Shown here: in pieces, positions 53,074 to 62,537 of the stretch
Layout of the letters: each line of letters starts with the position of its first letter
Numbering within the stretch: position 1 is the stretch's first letter
Source of the DNA: an uncultured Methanobacteriaceae archaeon
GTDB taxonomy: Archaea > Methanobacteriota > Methanobacteria > Methanobacteriales > Methanobacteriaceae
Reading direction: 5' to 3'
Length of the DNA: 64,000 nucleotides
Assembly: GCA_947259185.1 (NCBI GenBank)
Contig: CAMYKT010000008.1
Location: 1-64,000, forward strand
Position numbers and translations under genes: made by a program
Notes under the pieces: generated by a model
The model's input: the letters and a program-made list of their open reading frames with translations, nothing else
The model's database searches: none
What the model was told of the DNA's origin: nothing

Positions 53074-53234
53074 AATAACTCCTCCATATAAAATCTAGAA
53101 AAATATTATATTAATTTTAATTTAATTAGAGTATATCCATTGTGGTTTATATAACATGATTTAAAAAGGTTTTGGTATAAATTTAATCCGGGTTATTACA
53201 GGCTGAAAATAAAATATTTTTGATATAGTTTCAT

Positions 53235-54257
53235 TTAATTAGAAATAGCAACAGCAACAGTAACTTTATAACTGGCAACCTTTTTAATGATTAGTTTTGA
53301 TTTCTCACCAGCTGCTATAAGGGCTGATGGCTCACATACCCCTTTTATTCCAAACTTACTTTTCACCAGAGGTGAAGTGGAACACTGGGGGGATTTAAAA
53401 CTTTTAAGTTCATTAAACGACACAATTTTCAGGGGAACTGCTAAATAGGAAGCTGCCTCAATGATACCTTTTTCATTACTCTTCATTTCACCGGTGGCAA
53501 TTAAATCCACCCGATCTAAAGGTAATTTTAGATTCTCCAGAGTATCTTTCATGGCTTGAAGTACCTGGTATGGGGTGACCCCTTTTCTACTTCCCAACCC
53601 CACCACTACTTTTTTAGGAGTCATGTAAATGATTTTATCAGAAAGTATGGCTCCTATCTGATTATATTTAATAGGAAAAGAATTATGGTCCCTGAATTTT
53701 TTTTTATTTAGTAAATAATAACTTCCAGCCACTTCTGGATTATCAAAAATATAACAAATACAGGAATTACTGAATAACCCAATTTTTTCTCCATTTAGGA
53801 GGGATTGATTAAAATCAACAATGAGTTCCGGGTTTTCAATTTCCCAGAAATACCGGGAAGCTAGAGTATCTATGCCTATTTTTTGATTAATATCAGTTGA
53901 AGTGGTTATAACGGCTTGCGCCCCGATTAATGATGCAATTTTTAAGGTTAAATTATTTGCTCCGCCTAAGTGGCCGGATAAAAGACTTATAACATGTTCA
54001 GCTTTTTCATCCATAACCAGAATACCCGGATCGGTGATTTTACTTTTTAGAAGTGGGCAAATGGATCTAATCATTATTCCCGTGGCCATAATTCCCACTA
54101 TAGAATCATAAGAATTGAATGTTTTATTTAAATTATGTTTTACATTTTTATGAAAGGTATCTACTTTAATTACCAGAGGATCCTCCATTAAAATGTTCTT
54201 TAATTCCAGGGCAAGTTCTCTCCCAGAAGAAGTTACACTTAAAATTGCAATTTTCAT
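53235..54257 (-). CDS. cbiG: Cobalt-precorrin-5A hydrolase CbiG
   Basis: The 340-residue protein has the CbiG layout: N-terminal IAILSVTSSGRELALEL, a central core (YDSIVGIMATGIMIRSICPLL, KAEHVISLLSGHLGGANNLT), and a C-terminal domain (VVGLGSRKGVTPYQVLQAM, ATGEMKSNEKGIIEAASYL, SPLVKSKFGIKGVCEPSAL). It opens the lactone of cobalt-precorrin-5A, releasing the C20 unit, in anaerobic cobamide synthesis. It is followed in the same direction (103 nt upstream) by cbiB. Confidence 0.93.
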   Translation of the reverse strand: MKIAILSVTSSGRELALELKNILMEDPLVIKVDTFHKNVKHNLNKTFNSYDSIVGIMATGIMIRSICPLLKSKITDPGILVMDEKAEHVISLLSGHLGGANNLTLKIASLIGAQAVITTSTDINQKIGIDTLASRYFWEIENPELIVDFNQSLLNGEKIGLFSNSCICYIFDNPEVAGSYYLLNKKKFRDHNSFPIKYNQIGAILSDKIIYMTPKKVVVGLGSRKGVTPYQVLQAMKDTLENLKLPLDRVDLIATGEMKSNEKGIIEAASYLAVPLKIVSFNELKSFKSPQCSTSPLVKSKFGIKGVCEPSALIAAGEKSKLIIKKVASYKVTVAVAISN

Positions 54258-54359
54258 CTTTCCAATTATTTATAGCAGGAAGTATATAATCCCTGCCTAT
54301 CCCCCCTGAGAATATATGTAATAACTAAAAATTTTAATGTATAAACGTTTTAATTCAAA

Positions 54360-55301
54360 TTAAATATAATTAGAAACTAAAATCAATAAAATAATATGTA
54401 TCGCTATTAATAATATTATAGAAATGATTATAGTTAATTTTGTTAGTTTTATAGCATCATTAATTGTTTCTGGATTTAAATCCCTTTGAGGTGATCCCAG
54501 TTTATAAACCCCTTGTTTTATCAGGCTTATTTCCAGAGCACCGGCTACTGCTGCCATAGTATATCCTGAATTGGGGCTGGGTGTATTTCGAGCATCTTTA
54601 ACCATCACTTCCCAGCTGTTTTTCCAGTTAAATCCTAAAATTAATGATGAAAATACCAGGATAATTCCACAAAAGCGTGCAGGAATGTAATTTAAAATAT
54701 CATCCAATTTAGCCGGAAAATAACCAATCAAATAGTTTTCTTCATCTTTATATCCCACCATAGCATCCATTGTATTGATTATCCTGTAAATAAAGGCTCC
54801 AGGAAGACCAGATATAACTGTGTAAAATAAGGGGGATACCACCGAATCAGTTATGTTTTCACTTAATGTTTCAATAGCAGCAGAAACAATCTCCTCTTTT
54901 GAAAGTGATTTTGTATCTCTACTTACCAGAAAGGATATTGAATGGCGGGCTTTTTCTAAATCATGATTTAAATCTTCCTTGATTTCCACTATAGAACTTA
55001 TAAGGAATTTAATGGAAAAAGTGGTAGAAAGAAGTACCATGGAAAACAGGATGTAGGTTAGTAGATTGAAACTTAAGATGTTTAATATTGCAATTAAAGG
55101 AACTATAAAGATTATAATGAGGAGTATGCTGAGGATTACTCCGGAAAATTTAGAGGGGATCTTAATTAAGAAAGTTTTTAGATAGCTTATCAATTTTCCC
55201 ATCCATACCACAGGATGTATGGTTACGGGTAACTCCCCCAGTGTCAAATCCAGTACAATGGCACCGGAAAATATTATTAAAAAGATTAATTCCATACACA
55301 A
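54360..55301 (-). CDS. cbiB: Adenosylcobinamide-phosphate synthase CbiB
   Basis: The 313-residue integral membrane protein has HPVVWMGKLISYLKT near the N terminus, AIETLSENITDSVVSPLFYTVISGLPGA, YRIINTMDAMVGYK, and DARNTPSPNSGYTMAAVAGAL, the CbiB/CobD signatures, with about five hydrophobic segments. It attaches the aminopropanol arm to the corrin ring. It is upstream of cbiG and on the same strand, so the two may be co-transcribed. Start at ATG (55301) with a weak ribosome site; the divergent DUF2299 gene starts 88 nt away. Confidence 0.93.
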   Translation of the reverse strand: MCMELIFLIIFSGAIVLDLTLGELPVTIHPVVWMGKLISYLKTFLIKIPSKFSGVILSILLIIIFIVPLIAILNILSFNLLTYILFSMVLLSTTFSIKFLISSIVEIKEDLNHDLEKARHSISFLVSRDTKSLSKEEIVSAAIETLSENITDSVVSPLFYTVISGLPGAFIYRIINTMDAMVGYKDEENYLIGYFPAKLDDILNYIPARFCGIILVFSSLILGFNWKNSWEVMVKDARNTPSPNSGYTMAAVAGALEISLIKQGVYKLGSPQRDLNPETINDAIKLTKLTIIISIILLIAIHIILLILVSNYI

Positions 55302-55388
55302 TTTTTAGAGGGCAGTACCTTATTAAGGCTATGCTTAAATGTATATGAGTGGAGATAGAAATATTAATAATCAGGATGTGGTGAGTGA

Positions 55389-55883
55389 ATGTCAAATATG
55401 GAAAATACAATTTTAAAATGGCTGGCTGATGAAGGTTTTTTTAAGAAAAAAATACCTGATGAAAATTCTAATTTTCATTTTATTGTCAATTACCCGGAAG
55501 GACATGTAATAGATGTCATTCAGCCCAAGGGTAAAGAAGACATGGTGGTAATTGGATGTGCTACTAATGTAAGTCCAGAACATACCTCCCAAATTCAGAA
55601 TTTGAATAATAAAGAAAAAGAAAAATTCATCTGGGATTTCAGATTCTCTTTAAATAATTTCCTGGTGGATTTCCAGCTGCAGCATCCAGATAACGTATTA
55701 CAAAGCTACGTTATAAGTGATCAAATTTATGAAGATGGTTTAACCAAAGATAGGTTGATACTGGTTATAAAAAAAGTTTTCAGGGCAAAATTACAGGGAC
55801 TATGGAAAATACAGGAGAGTTTTGGATCTGCGGAAAGTAACGCCCCTGGTAAATCCCAACCATCAGACAGTATGTTTGTTTAA
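55389..55883 (+). CDS. DUF2299 family protein
   Basis: This 164-residue protein with no signal or membrane segment has ILKWLADEGFFKKKIPDENS at the N terminus, a beta-rich FHFIVNYPEGHVIDVIQPKG region, and a helix ending near LIKKVFRAKLQ, followed by a Ser/Pro-rich tail. The pattern matches DUF2299, small proteins with a chaperone-like, YbjN-type appearance of unknown function. It is the last gene before the replication origin region. Confidence 0.75.
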   Translation: MSNMENTILKWLADEGFFKKKIPDENSNFHFIVNYPEGHVIDVIQPKGKEDMVVIGCATNVSPEHTSQIQNLNNKEKEKFIWDFRFSLNNFLVDFQLQHPDNVLQSYVISDQIYEDGLTKDRLILVIKKVFRAKLQGLWKIQESFGSAESNAPGKSQPSDSMFV

Positions 55884-55976
55884 ATTAATATTAAATAACC
55901 TATTTTTTTATTTTTTACTATTACTTTTTAATTAAAATTTTATATTCCTGGCATATTTATTTTAGTGAGAGAGTCA

Positions 55977-56358
55977 TTGCCAGTGTAACTAATTTTTTAT
56001 CACTGGAAAAATCTAAAGAGAGGTAAGTTTCAAGTGTAAAATATTTCAGAAATACGTTCTATTAATCCATAAAACCATTTTAAAGTTTAATTTATTGTTA
56101 AATTCCTGAAAAAATTCAATAAATCAATTTTATTAAAAATAATGGCTTTATATGATATGTTTACCTGGAAAATTAAATTTAAAAGAGAGTGATGTATTGC
56201 AAGTGTAAAAATATTTTTTATAATAAAATAAGTTAGAAGAGAGAGGTAAATTTCAAGTGTAAGATACGAAAATGAATGACGAAATTAATAAAGAGATGCA
56301 TTGCAAGTGTAAAAAAAATATTATATGTTAAAAAAAAGACATAGATTGCAAGTGTAAA
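55977..56358 (+). repeat. Left ORB cluster, six elements
   Basis: Elements (TTNCAAGTGTAAA): 55977-55988 (degenerate, TTGCCAGTGTAA), 56028-56040 (TTTCAAGTGTAAA), 56197-56209 (TTGCAAGTGTAAA), 56251-56263 (TTTCAAGTGTAAG), 56301-56313 and 56346-56358 (TTGCAAGTGTAAA). Most carry a purine-rich GAGAG-type stretch about 10 nt upstream. Two subtypes differ at the third base (T or G). Spacing is irregular (33 to 157 nt between elements). Confidence 0.85.
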
Positions 56359-56501
56359 AAAAATCTATATAAAAATTTTTTTTATTTTAAATTTATTTCA
56401 TATAATTCATATAATAATTAAACAAATTTTTATTTTAAAATTTGATGGATAGTATATTAAATCTAAACAGATATTTTCCTGATTCTCTATTTAGTAAGAT
56501 C
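56359..56501. other. AT-rich core between the ORB clusters, likely unwinding element
   Basis: These 143 nt between the inward-facing repeat groups are almost entirely A and T up to about 56455, with few G or C. Runs like ATATAATTCATATAATAATT make it the most easily melted part of the region. No element of the ORB family occurs inside. Confidence 0.6.
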
Positions 56502-56954
56502 TTTACACTTGCAATGTATATTAAATACTAATAAAAAATAATATTTTATTAATTTATTTAAAGCTTTAAAAAATCTTAGATCTTAAATTAAATTTATTAA
56601 AGATGTTTTTTAAAATATTTAAATGATTAAAAAGGTTTTTTTTACAGTGGAAATGTATGTCTTAAATTCGCTTTATATATATTTTTTATTTACAGTAGAA
56701 ATTCACCTCTCTCTCATCATTTTCTCCTTAATTTTTTTTGTTTACACTTGAAATAGGGGTCTCTATCTTTTTTTAAAGAAAACACTGATTTTTTTGTTTA
56801 CACTTGAAATTGATGTCTCTATCTTTAATTTTAAACAGGTATTTTTTTTTGTTTACACTTGAAATACATGTCCCCTTTCTTGTTAATATCAACTCACTGA
56901 AAAAATAATAAAAAGTTTTATTTGATAGTTCATATAATGTTTTTACACTTGAAA
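56502..56954 (-). repeat. Right ORB cluster, seven elements in inverted orientation
   Basis: Elements (TTTACACTTGAAA): 56502-56514 (TTTACACTTGCAA), 56641-56653 (TTTACAGTGGAAA, degenerate), 56689-56701 (TTTACAGTAGAAA, degenerate), 56741-56753, 56797-56809, 56852-56864 and 56942-56954 (all four perfect). Several are followed by a CTCTC stretch (GTCTCTATC, CACCTCTCTCTC), the complement of the purine tail seen on the left. Confidence 0.85.
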
Positions 56955-57100
56955 CATACCTTTATATTGTAATCATGCAATAGGTTAAATAGGATTTTTA
57001 TATTAGAAATAATATTTATTATAATTTTTATTTCTAAAAGAAGGAAGGAAATGTTTCAATCGATATCTTAACTTAGTTAAAGATATTTTTTAATTATTTA

Positions 57101-57155
57101 AATAACTTATAATGTTATTTCAGTTTTTGTGACAATAGTTCGGGGGTTCTATTGT
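57101..57155 (+). promoter_or_regulatory. cdc6 promoter with two inverted repeats
   Basis: AATAAC, TTATAAT, GTTATT (57101-57119) is a palindrome centred on the TATA box. ACAATAG (57132-57138) and CTATTGT (57149-57155) form a 7-bp hairpin around TTCGGGGGTT near the predicted transcription start, 38 nt before the ATG. Both could be operators for autoregulation of Cdc6. Pattern seen; function inferred. Confidence 0.5.
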
Positions 57156-57192
57156 TCTTTTGTTAGTTAATCAATTGATTTAGAGTGGTCGT

Positions 57193-58341
57193 ATGAATAT
57201 ATTTGAAGAGTTAGGAGATAAAAAGACGGTTTTTGCTGATAAACAATTTTTAGATCACAGGTTTCTACCTGATAATCTACCCCATCGGGAAGAACAAATT
57301 AAATCAATTGCCAAGTACTGGATTGAAGCTTTGAATAATGTAACCCCTCCAGATATCACTATTTATGGTAAAACTGGTACCGGTAAAACAGCAGTGGCGA
57401 AATTTGCCATGAAGCAACTTAAAGAAGCAGCTAAAAATAATGATTTGAATATCAGAACAGAATATATACGATGCACGGATTATACCACAGAATACCAGGT
57501 AATTGCCCGTTTATGTCAGCAGATGGGAAGAGATGTTCCCTACAGGGGATGGACTAAAGCAGAAGTTATCAATACTTTCCGAAATCTGTTTAAAAAAAAT
57601 GCATTTGGAAAAGATCTTATTTTACTGGTGGTCCTGGATGAAATAGACATACTTCTTAGAAATGATGGTGATGGATTACTTTACACTTTAACCAGGACTG
57701 ATAATGTTTCTATTTTATCTATAAGTAACTATGTAGATTTCAAAAAATTTATAAAACCCCGGGTTAGAAGTAGTTTGAGGGACAGAGAAATTGTATTCCC
57801 TCCTTATGGTGCTCAACAACTGGTAGACATACTGGAAGAACGTTCTAAATTATCATTTAAAGAAGAAGCTTTAGGCGATGACGTCATACCATTATGCGCT
57901 GCTTTAGCAGCAAAAGAAGAAGGAGATGCTCGTTATGCTCTGGATCTTTTAAGAACATCAGGAGAACTCTCTGATGAGAAAGAATCAGATATTGTACAGG
58001 GGGACTACGTCCGGGAAGCTAAGGATTACATTGAACATAATAAAATAACTGATATAATCATGACCTTACCCAGCCAGCAACAACGGGTGCTGGAGTCCAT
58101 ACTCTATCTCACCAAACGTAAAGAAGAAATAACATCAGGCAGGCTTTTTGAAGTATATAAAGATGTTTCCAGAGGAGATAGTGTTTCTTACCGTAGAATA
58201 TTTGATTTCATAAATGAACTGGAAATGCTGGGACTTATATCTACTAACACAGTTTCCAGAGGTAGGGCCAAAGGAAGGACCAATATCATTGACCTCCAGT
58301 GTGATACCACGGTCCTGGAAGATGCAATCTGGGGTATGTAA
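57193..58341 (+). CDS. cdc6: Cdc6/Orc1-type replication initiator
   Basis: This 382-residue AAA+ protein has Walker A GKTGTGKTAV at residues 59-68, Walker B LLVVLDEIDIL at about 144-154, sensor 1 SISNYVDF (about 177-184), sensor 2 GDARYALDLLR (about 249-259), and a C-terminal winged helix with VYKDVSRGDSVSYRRIFDFI. It binds ORB elements and loads the MCM helicase at the origin. It lies 238 nt right of the repeat cluster, the standard archaeal arrangement. GTCGT precedes the ATG, no strong ribosome site. It matches the Cdc6-1 type. Confidence 0.96.
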   Translation: MNIFEELGDKKTVFADKQFLDHRFLPDNLPHREEQIKSIAKYWIEALNNVTPPDITIYGKTGTGKTAVAKFAMKQLKEAAKNNDLNIRTEYIRCTDYTTEYQVIARLCQQMGRDVPYRGWTKAEVINTFRNLFKKNAFGKDLILLVVLDEIDILLRNDGDGLLYTLTRTDNVSILSISNYVDFKKFIKPRVRSSLRDREIVFPPYGAQQLVDILEERSKLSFKEEALGDDVIPLCAALAAKEEGDARYALDLLRTSGELSDEKESDIVQGDYVREAKDYIEHNKITDIIMTLPSQQQRVLESILYLTKRKEEITSGRLFEVYKDVSRGDSVSYRRIFDFINELEMLGLISTNTVSRGRAKGRTNIIDLQCDTTVLEDAIWGM

Positions 58342-58395
58342 ATACTTTTTTTTAGAAGCAGTACTTTATAATAATTATTTCTTATTTTTTTAAAA

Positions 58396-59316
58396 TTAAA
58401 ATGATTTAATTAGTGACTCTAAAATGGCCATTCTCACGGGCACGCCATAAAAAGCCTGTTCAAAGTATTTTCCATAAGGGGTATGGTCCACTTCATGGGC
58501 AATTTCATCCATTTTAGGAAGAGGATGCATTACAATTAAATCTTTTCCTCTAATTAAGTTGCAATCAATTCTATAGGCACCTTTAATCCGGGAATATTCC
58601 TCTGGATCAGGGAAACGCTCTTTCTGGATCCGGGTAACATACAATACATCCACTTCATCCAGAACTTCATGAATATCTGAAGTTTCCTGGGCCACTACTT
58701 TATTTTGATTTAAATCATGCACTATACCACGGGGCATTTTCAGCTCATCTGGAGATACAAAACTCATTTTAACCCCATACATGCCCATGGCATATGATAA
58801 AGAATGAACTGTTCTTCCATATTTTAAATCACCTATTAACGCTACTTTCAATCCTTTTATTTTCCCCAGTATCCTCTGCATGGTATAGAGATCCAGCAAG
58901 GTCTGGGTGGGGTGTTGCCCTGCACCGTCACCTGCATTAATCACTGGAACATCCACAATATCCGATACATAACGGGCCGCACCCTCCAGATCATGCCTTA
59001 TTACCAAAGCGTCAGCATATTCAGCAACCATTCGAGCGGTATCAGCCAGGTTTTCACCTTTGGTTACTGAACTGGCACCAGTTTCAGCAAAACCAATTAC
59101 GTTTCCATTTAATCGTTTCATGGCTGTTTCAAAGGATAATCTGGTTCGGGTGGAGGGTTCATAAAACATCATCCCTAATATTTTTCCTGTAAGACTATCT
59201 GATTCTTCTTTTGATCTGGCCACTGGTTCTAAACCTTCAGCAGATTTAAGAATTTCATTTATGTCCTTTTTTGAAAAATCTTTAATAGAAATAATATTTT
59301 TTAGAGGAAAAGACAT
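58396..59316 (-). CDS. pyrB: Aspartate carbamoyltransferase catalytic subunit
   Basis: The 306-residue protein has the carbamoyl phosphate loop EPSTRTRLSFETAM, ASSVTKGENLADTARM, NAGDGAGQHPTQTLLDLYTM, KVALIGDLKYGRTVHSL and VMHPLPKMDEIAHEVD (aspartate loop). It forms carbamoyl aspartate in pyrimidine synthesis. No pyrI is adjacent. It is convergent with cdc6, 54 nt between stops, and transcribed away from the origin's left side. Confidence 0.97.
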   Translation of the reverse strand: MSFPLKNIISIKDFSKKDINEILKSAEGLEPVARSKEESDSLTGKILGMMFYEPSTRTRLSFETAMKRLNGNVIGFAETGASSVTKGENLADTARMVAEYADALVIRHDLEGAARYVSDIVDVPVINAGDGAGQHPTQTLLDLYTMQRILGKIKGLKVALIGDLKYGRTVHSLSYAMGMYGVKMSFVSPDELKMPRGIVHDLNQNKVVAQETSDIHEVLDEVDVLYVTRIQKERFPDPEEYSRIKGAYRIDCNLIRGKDLIVMHPLPKMDEIAHEVDHTPYGKYFEQAFYGVPVRMAILESLIKSF

Positions 59317-59405
59317 TTTTAGACTCCTTAAATATTAACATTTAATAATTTCTGATTTACTTTTTAACTATACCCTTAATTAAATCTGCTTAAATAATAT
59401 ATAAT

Positions 59406-60137
59406 TTATAATTTACGGGAAAATACCAGATAACCTGTATGACCCACCATCCTGGTTTTAGGCCGGGTACCCTTATTTTTAACTTCAATTTCTCTTAATA
59501 TACATTCTAAGCTATTAAAATCTTCAAAACCAGCATTTTTGCATATTTTCTTTAGAATCTGAACCTGTTCAATGTAAGGAGCATAAACCGCTAACCATCC
59601 TCCTGTTTTTAAAGTTTCAAATGCTATATCAACAGCTTCCCAAGGTTTAGGCAGATCAAAAAATATTAAATCCACATCATGCTCTGTAATTCCTTCTTTT
59701 ACATCCTGATTTTTCAGTTCAATATTCTTTATCCCGAACTGGTCCAAATTTTTTTGGGCAATTATGGAGAAATCTTCCCTTATTTCATAGGAGTAAACTT
59801 TCCCTTTTTCACCCACCACATTGGCAAAATGTAAGGCTATGGCCCCTGCCCCGGTACCGGCATCCACCACTCGATCACCACACCCTAAACCGGTATAGGA
59901 AATAACTATCCCGATGTCTTTAGGAAGTAAAATAGAACATCTCCTCTCCATAAGCTCAATAAAATCATTTACATTGGATTTAATTACCTTAAATTCACGG
60001 GAAAGATGACTAAATAGGGTATCTCCTGGCTTTGCTTCTTTCAGATCATCTTTTTTTATGATCCCCAGATCGCTCTGGAAATCTTTTTCTTCATTTACAA
60101 GGTACTTTTTACCTCTCTCATCAATTAAAATTCTCAA
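59406..60137 (-). CDS. trmI: tRNA (adenine-N1)-methyltransferase TrmI
   Basis: The 243-residue protein has an N-terminal beta domain (LIDERGKKYLVNEEKDFQ) and a SAM-dependent core: GLGCGDRVVDAGTGAGAIAL, VYSYEIREDFSIIAQKNL, LIFFDLPKPWEAVD, GGWLAVYAPYIEQVQ. This matches archaeal TrmI, which methylates A57 and A58 in the T loop of tRNA. It shares the leftward orientation of hef (49 nt upstream) and pyrB, which may be one transcript. Confidence 0.93.
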   Translation of the reverse strand: MRILIDERGKKYLVNEEKDFQSDLGIIKKDDLKEAKPGDTLFSHLSREFKVIKSNVNDFIELMERRCSILLPKDIGIVISYTGLGCGDRVVDAGTGAGAIALHFANVVGEKGKVYSYEIREDFSIIAQKNLDQFGIKNIELKNQDVKEGITEHDVDLIFFDLPKPWEAVDIAFETLKTGGWLAVYAPYIEQVQILKKICKNAGFEDFNSLECILREIEVKNKGTRPKTRMVGHTGYLVFSRKL

Positions 60138-60186
60138 ATTTGATCACCTGATAAAATTTAATAGGATATAAGTAAAATTAAGGTTT

Positions 60187-62469
60187 TTATTTAATAAGAC
60201 TTTGTTCTGAGTCTTTATTTATTTTTTTAAAACTGGTATCCACCACTTTTTTAATGTTTCTGGCGATTTGTTTACCAATCCCATCCACTCTTTGCAATTC
60301 TTCGGCGGATGCATTGAAGATTTCCTTTACTGAACCAAACTCTTCTATTAATTTCCGGGCATTAACCGGTCCAATACCAGGCAAGGATTCCACCACATAG
60401 AGCTGCTGTTCCCATAAGGTCAATGGTTTTTTATCGGTTCTAACCTGGATTTCTGGCCGATTATGCATCTGTTCTCTTATAGCAATCCTGCGGATTAAGG
60501 CTGCAGTGTCCCCTGGGGAACGGGTGGGTATTATAGGAATTCCAAAGTCCAGGGCCACAGCTGATAGAGCTCCTCTTATAGCATTGGGGTTTATAAATCC
60601 GGAATAAAGATTATCTCCCTCTAATATTAAAAGGGGCTTTTTGAATTCTTCCACCATCTCTTTGGCCTGCTTATTCAGTCTCTGGTCTTTAATAGAGCTA
60701 ACAAAATCTGAAGCTGTTTTTCTTTCAATGGCTACTTCTTCACTTATCTGGTAATCAGCCACGGCCAGGGGCTTTATTTTTACCTGGACATCCAGTTTAT
60801 CCAGTTCACGGAGTACCCTGGAATTTATTTCCCGGGAGTCAGCATAGATTAAGGGCCGATCCTGCTTTTTTTTTAGTTTAGAATTTTCTTTAATAGAATT
60901 CAGGGTGGAATCGTTATCCATATCCACCATGTTTCCTGAGCCCAATTCCAGATTATCCAATAATGCTGTTTTACCAAGTTCTTCCTGCATTTTACGTTCT
61001 TTATGGACACTGGACCAGTAATAAGCTTCGTCTCTAGTTTTTTCAGTTATGAGTACTATCATACGCCCGCTTTCTTTTCGCCCAGTACGGCCCCGGCGCT
61101 GAATCATTCTTATTTCAGAAGGAACCGGCTCATACATCACCACCAGATCTACAGCAGGGATATCAATACCTTCTTCTGCCACACTGGTGGACAATAAAAC
61201 ATCATATACTCCCTTACGAAAACCTTTTATAATTTCTTTTTGTTCTTTTTGGGTCAGTCCTTTTTCCCCATTACGCTTTCCCTGGCCGAAAAATTTAACT
61301 GCATTTATACCCTCTTTTAAACAACTTTTATGAATCAATTCCAGAGTATCTCGATACTGAGTGAATACTATTACTCTAGCTCCTTCAGTTTTTAGTTCTT
61401 TACTTAAAATTTGAATTAATTTATCTAATTTAGGATGTTCCAAACCCTTTTCTAATGCTTGGCGGGTTAAGGTAACTGCTGGCCCAAAATCAGCATCCGC
61501 CATCAGGCCCCGAGCCGCTTTAGTATTTTTTTTCTTTAATCGTTGAAAGTACTCATGGAGGGTTTTAATGCCCTGGGTTTCCAAAAGTTCCTGGGCATGC
61601 TGCACATTAAAAGCTGCAGCTAAAAGTGAAATTGCTTTATAACATTCTTTTGGAGGAGTGGTACTACGGGCAATACGATTTTGTACTTTATTTCGGGCAC
61701 GAAGCAGATCTTTTTTACTAACAGAAATGGTGGGAATTACTTCCATACTCTTAAGCATTTTCAAGCGATGTTTAAGGGCCTTATCCAGGTGAGTTTTAAT
61801 TTTTTCCATCTCCTCACCCATTTTCACCCGGACCCATTCTATTTTGACCGGATTAAAATAAGGACTAACATCTGGATCTTTTTCCCCTTTAATCATTACT
61901 TCCCGAATAAATAAATTATCACAAACAGCCTTTATTTTATCCTTATCTGATCCTGGAGAAGCAGTCAACCCCAGTATAAGGGGATTTTTAGCTTCCTGTA
62001 AATAACGCCCCGCCAGATAAACATAAGCATAGGATCCCACTCCCCGGTGGCACTCATCAAATACCAGAAGGGAAACATCTTGTAGAGTATAGCGACTATT
62101 AAGCAGGTCTGATTCAACTGTCTGGGGAGTGGCACATATAACCTGTGACTCTTCCCACCTTTTTTTTCTATCATCAGTTTTTATAGCCCCGGTTAAGGAG
62201 GTGGAGCTAACAGTTAGAAAATCCCGAAAACTCTCCTCATGCTGGATTACCAACGGTTTACTGGGGGCTAATACCAGTACCCGGGACCCTTTATATCTAT
62301 TCAACCGGTCAGCTGCTACTAATGCTGCTACAATAGTTTTTCCTAAAGCAGTAGGTGCTACTATCATGGAATTACCTTTTTTTAAAACATCTGCAGCTAA
62401 TAGTTGTTGATAAAGCCGGGACTCAATTTTATCTACTTTAATCAGTGGATGTGCAATGTATTTTCCCAT
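60187..62469 (-). CDS. hef: Hef-type helicase/nuclease (XPF/FANCM-like)
   Basis: This 760-residue protein has an N-terminal SF2 helicase (APTALGKTIVA Walker A near 35-48, DECHRGVG, LTASPGSDKD, VIFTQYRDTLELI, TSVAEEGIDIPAVD, RRGRTGRKESG; about 1-500) and a C-terminal XPF-type nuclease (ADSREINSRVLRELDKL, VAIERKTASDFVSSI, about 545-680). Two helix-hairpin-helix motifs follow (SLPGIGPVNARKLIEEFG, RVDGIGKQIARNIKK, about 693-745). Hef acts at stalled forks. All helicase motifs and the nuclease ERKxxxD look intact. Upstream of it is the promoter region shared with the antiporter. Confidence 0.96.
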   Translation of the reverse strand: MGKYIAHPLIKVDKIESRLYQQLLAADVLKKGNSMIVAPTALGKTIVAALVAADRLNRYKGSRVLVLAPSKPLVIQHEESFRDFLTVSSTSLTGAIKTDDRKKRWEESQVICATPQTVESDLLNSRYTLQDVSLLVFDECHRGVGSYAYVYLAGRYLQEAKNPLILGLTASPGSDKDKIKAVCDNLFIREVMIKGEKDPDVSPYFNPVKIEWVRVKMGEEMEKIKTHLDKALKHRLKMLKSMEVIPTISVSKKDLLRARNKVQNRIARSTTPPKECYKAISLLAAAFNVQHAQELLETQGIKTLHEYFQRLKKKNTKAARGLMADADFGPAVTLTRQALEKGLEHPKLDKLIQILSKELKTEGARVIVFTQYRDTLELIHKSCLKEGINAVKFFGQGKRNGEKGLTQKEQKEIIKGFRKGVYDVLLSTSVAEEGIDIPAVDLVVMYEPVPSEIRMIQRRGRTGRKESGRMIVLITEKTRDEAYYWSSVHKERKMQEELGKTALLDNLELGSGNMVDMDNDSTLNSIKENSKLKKKQDRPLIYADSREINSRVLRELDKLDVQVKIKPLAVADYQISEEVAIERKTASDFVSSIKDQRLNKQAKEMVEEFKKPLLILEGDNLYSGFINPNAIRGALSAVALDFGIPIIPTRSPGDTAALIRRIAIREQMHNRPEIQVRTDKKPLTLWEQQLYVVESLPGIGPVNARKLIEEFGSVKEIFNASAEELQRVDGIGKQIARNIKKVVDTSFKKINKDSEQSLIK

Positions 62470-62501
62470 GGGAATTATATTTAAAACGAGAACATATAAT
62501 G

Positions 62502-62510
62502 ATTTATATA
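62502..62510 (+). promoter_or_regulatory. TATA box ahead of the candidate riboswitch
   Basis: ATTTATATA places the predicted start of transcription at about 62530-62536, immediately 5' of the aptamer core that begins near 62538. The position supports transcription of the element with the antiporter gene. Confidence 0.45.
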
Positions 62511-62537
62511 TAGCAAAAAATAGACTTTAGATAATTA

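Larger units (their letters stand above)
55965..56954. other. Candidate replication origin (oriC) with ORB-type repeats, adjacent to cdc6/orc1
   Basis: In 55884-57192 (1,309 nt) no reading frame is visible. It contains at least 13 copies of a 13-bp element, TTTACACTTGAAA or its complement TTTCAAGTGTAAA, the same sequence as the mini-ORB bound by Cdc6 in Methanothermobacter. Six copies lie left of an AT-rich core and run one way. Seven lie right and run the other way, converging on the core. The layout, the adjacent cdc6/orc1 and the very low GC are those of an archaeal origin. Binding and firing are inferred. Confidence 0.88.

Noticed and set aside
55965..56954. Repeats of the origin region as a CRISPR array
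   Set aside because: The repeats are only 13 nt, spacing varies from about 33 to 157 nt, and their orientation flips at an AT-rich core. CRISPR repeats are longer, evenly spaced and in one orientation.
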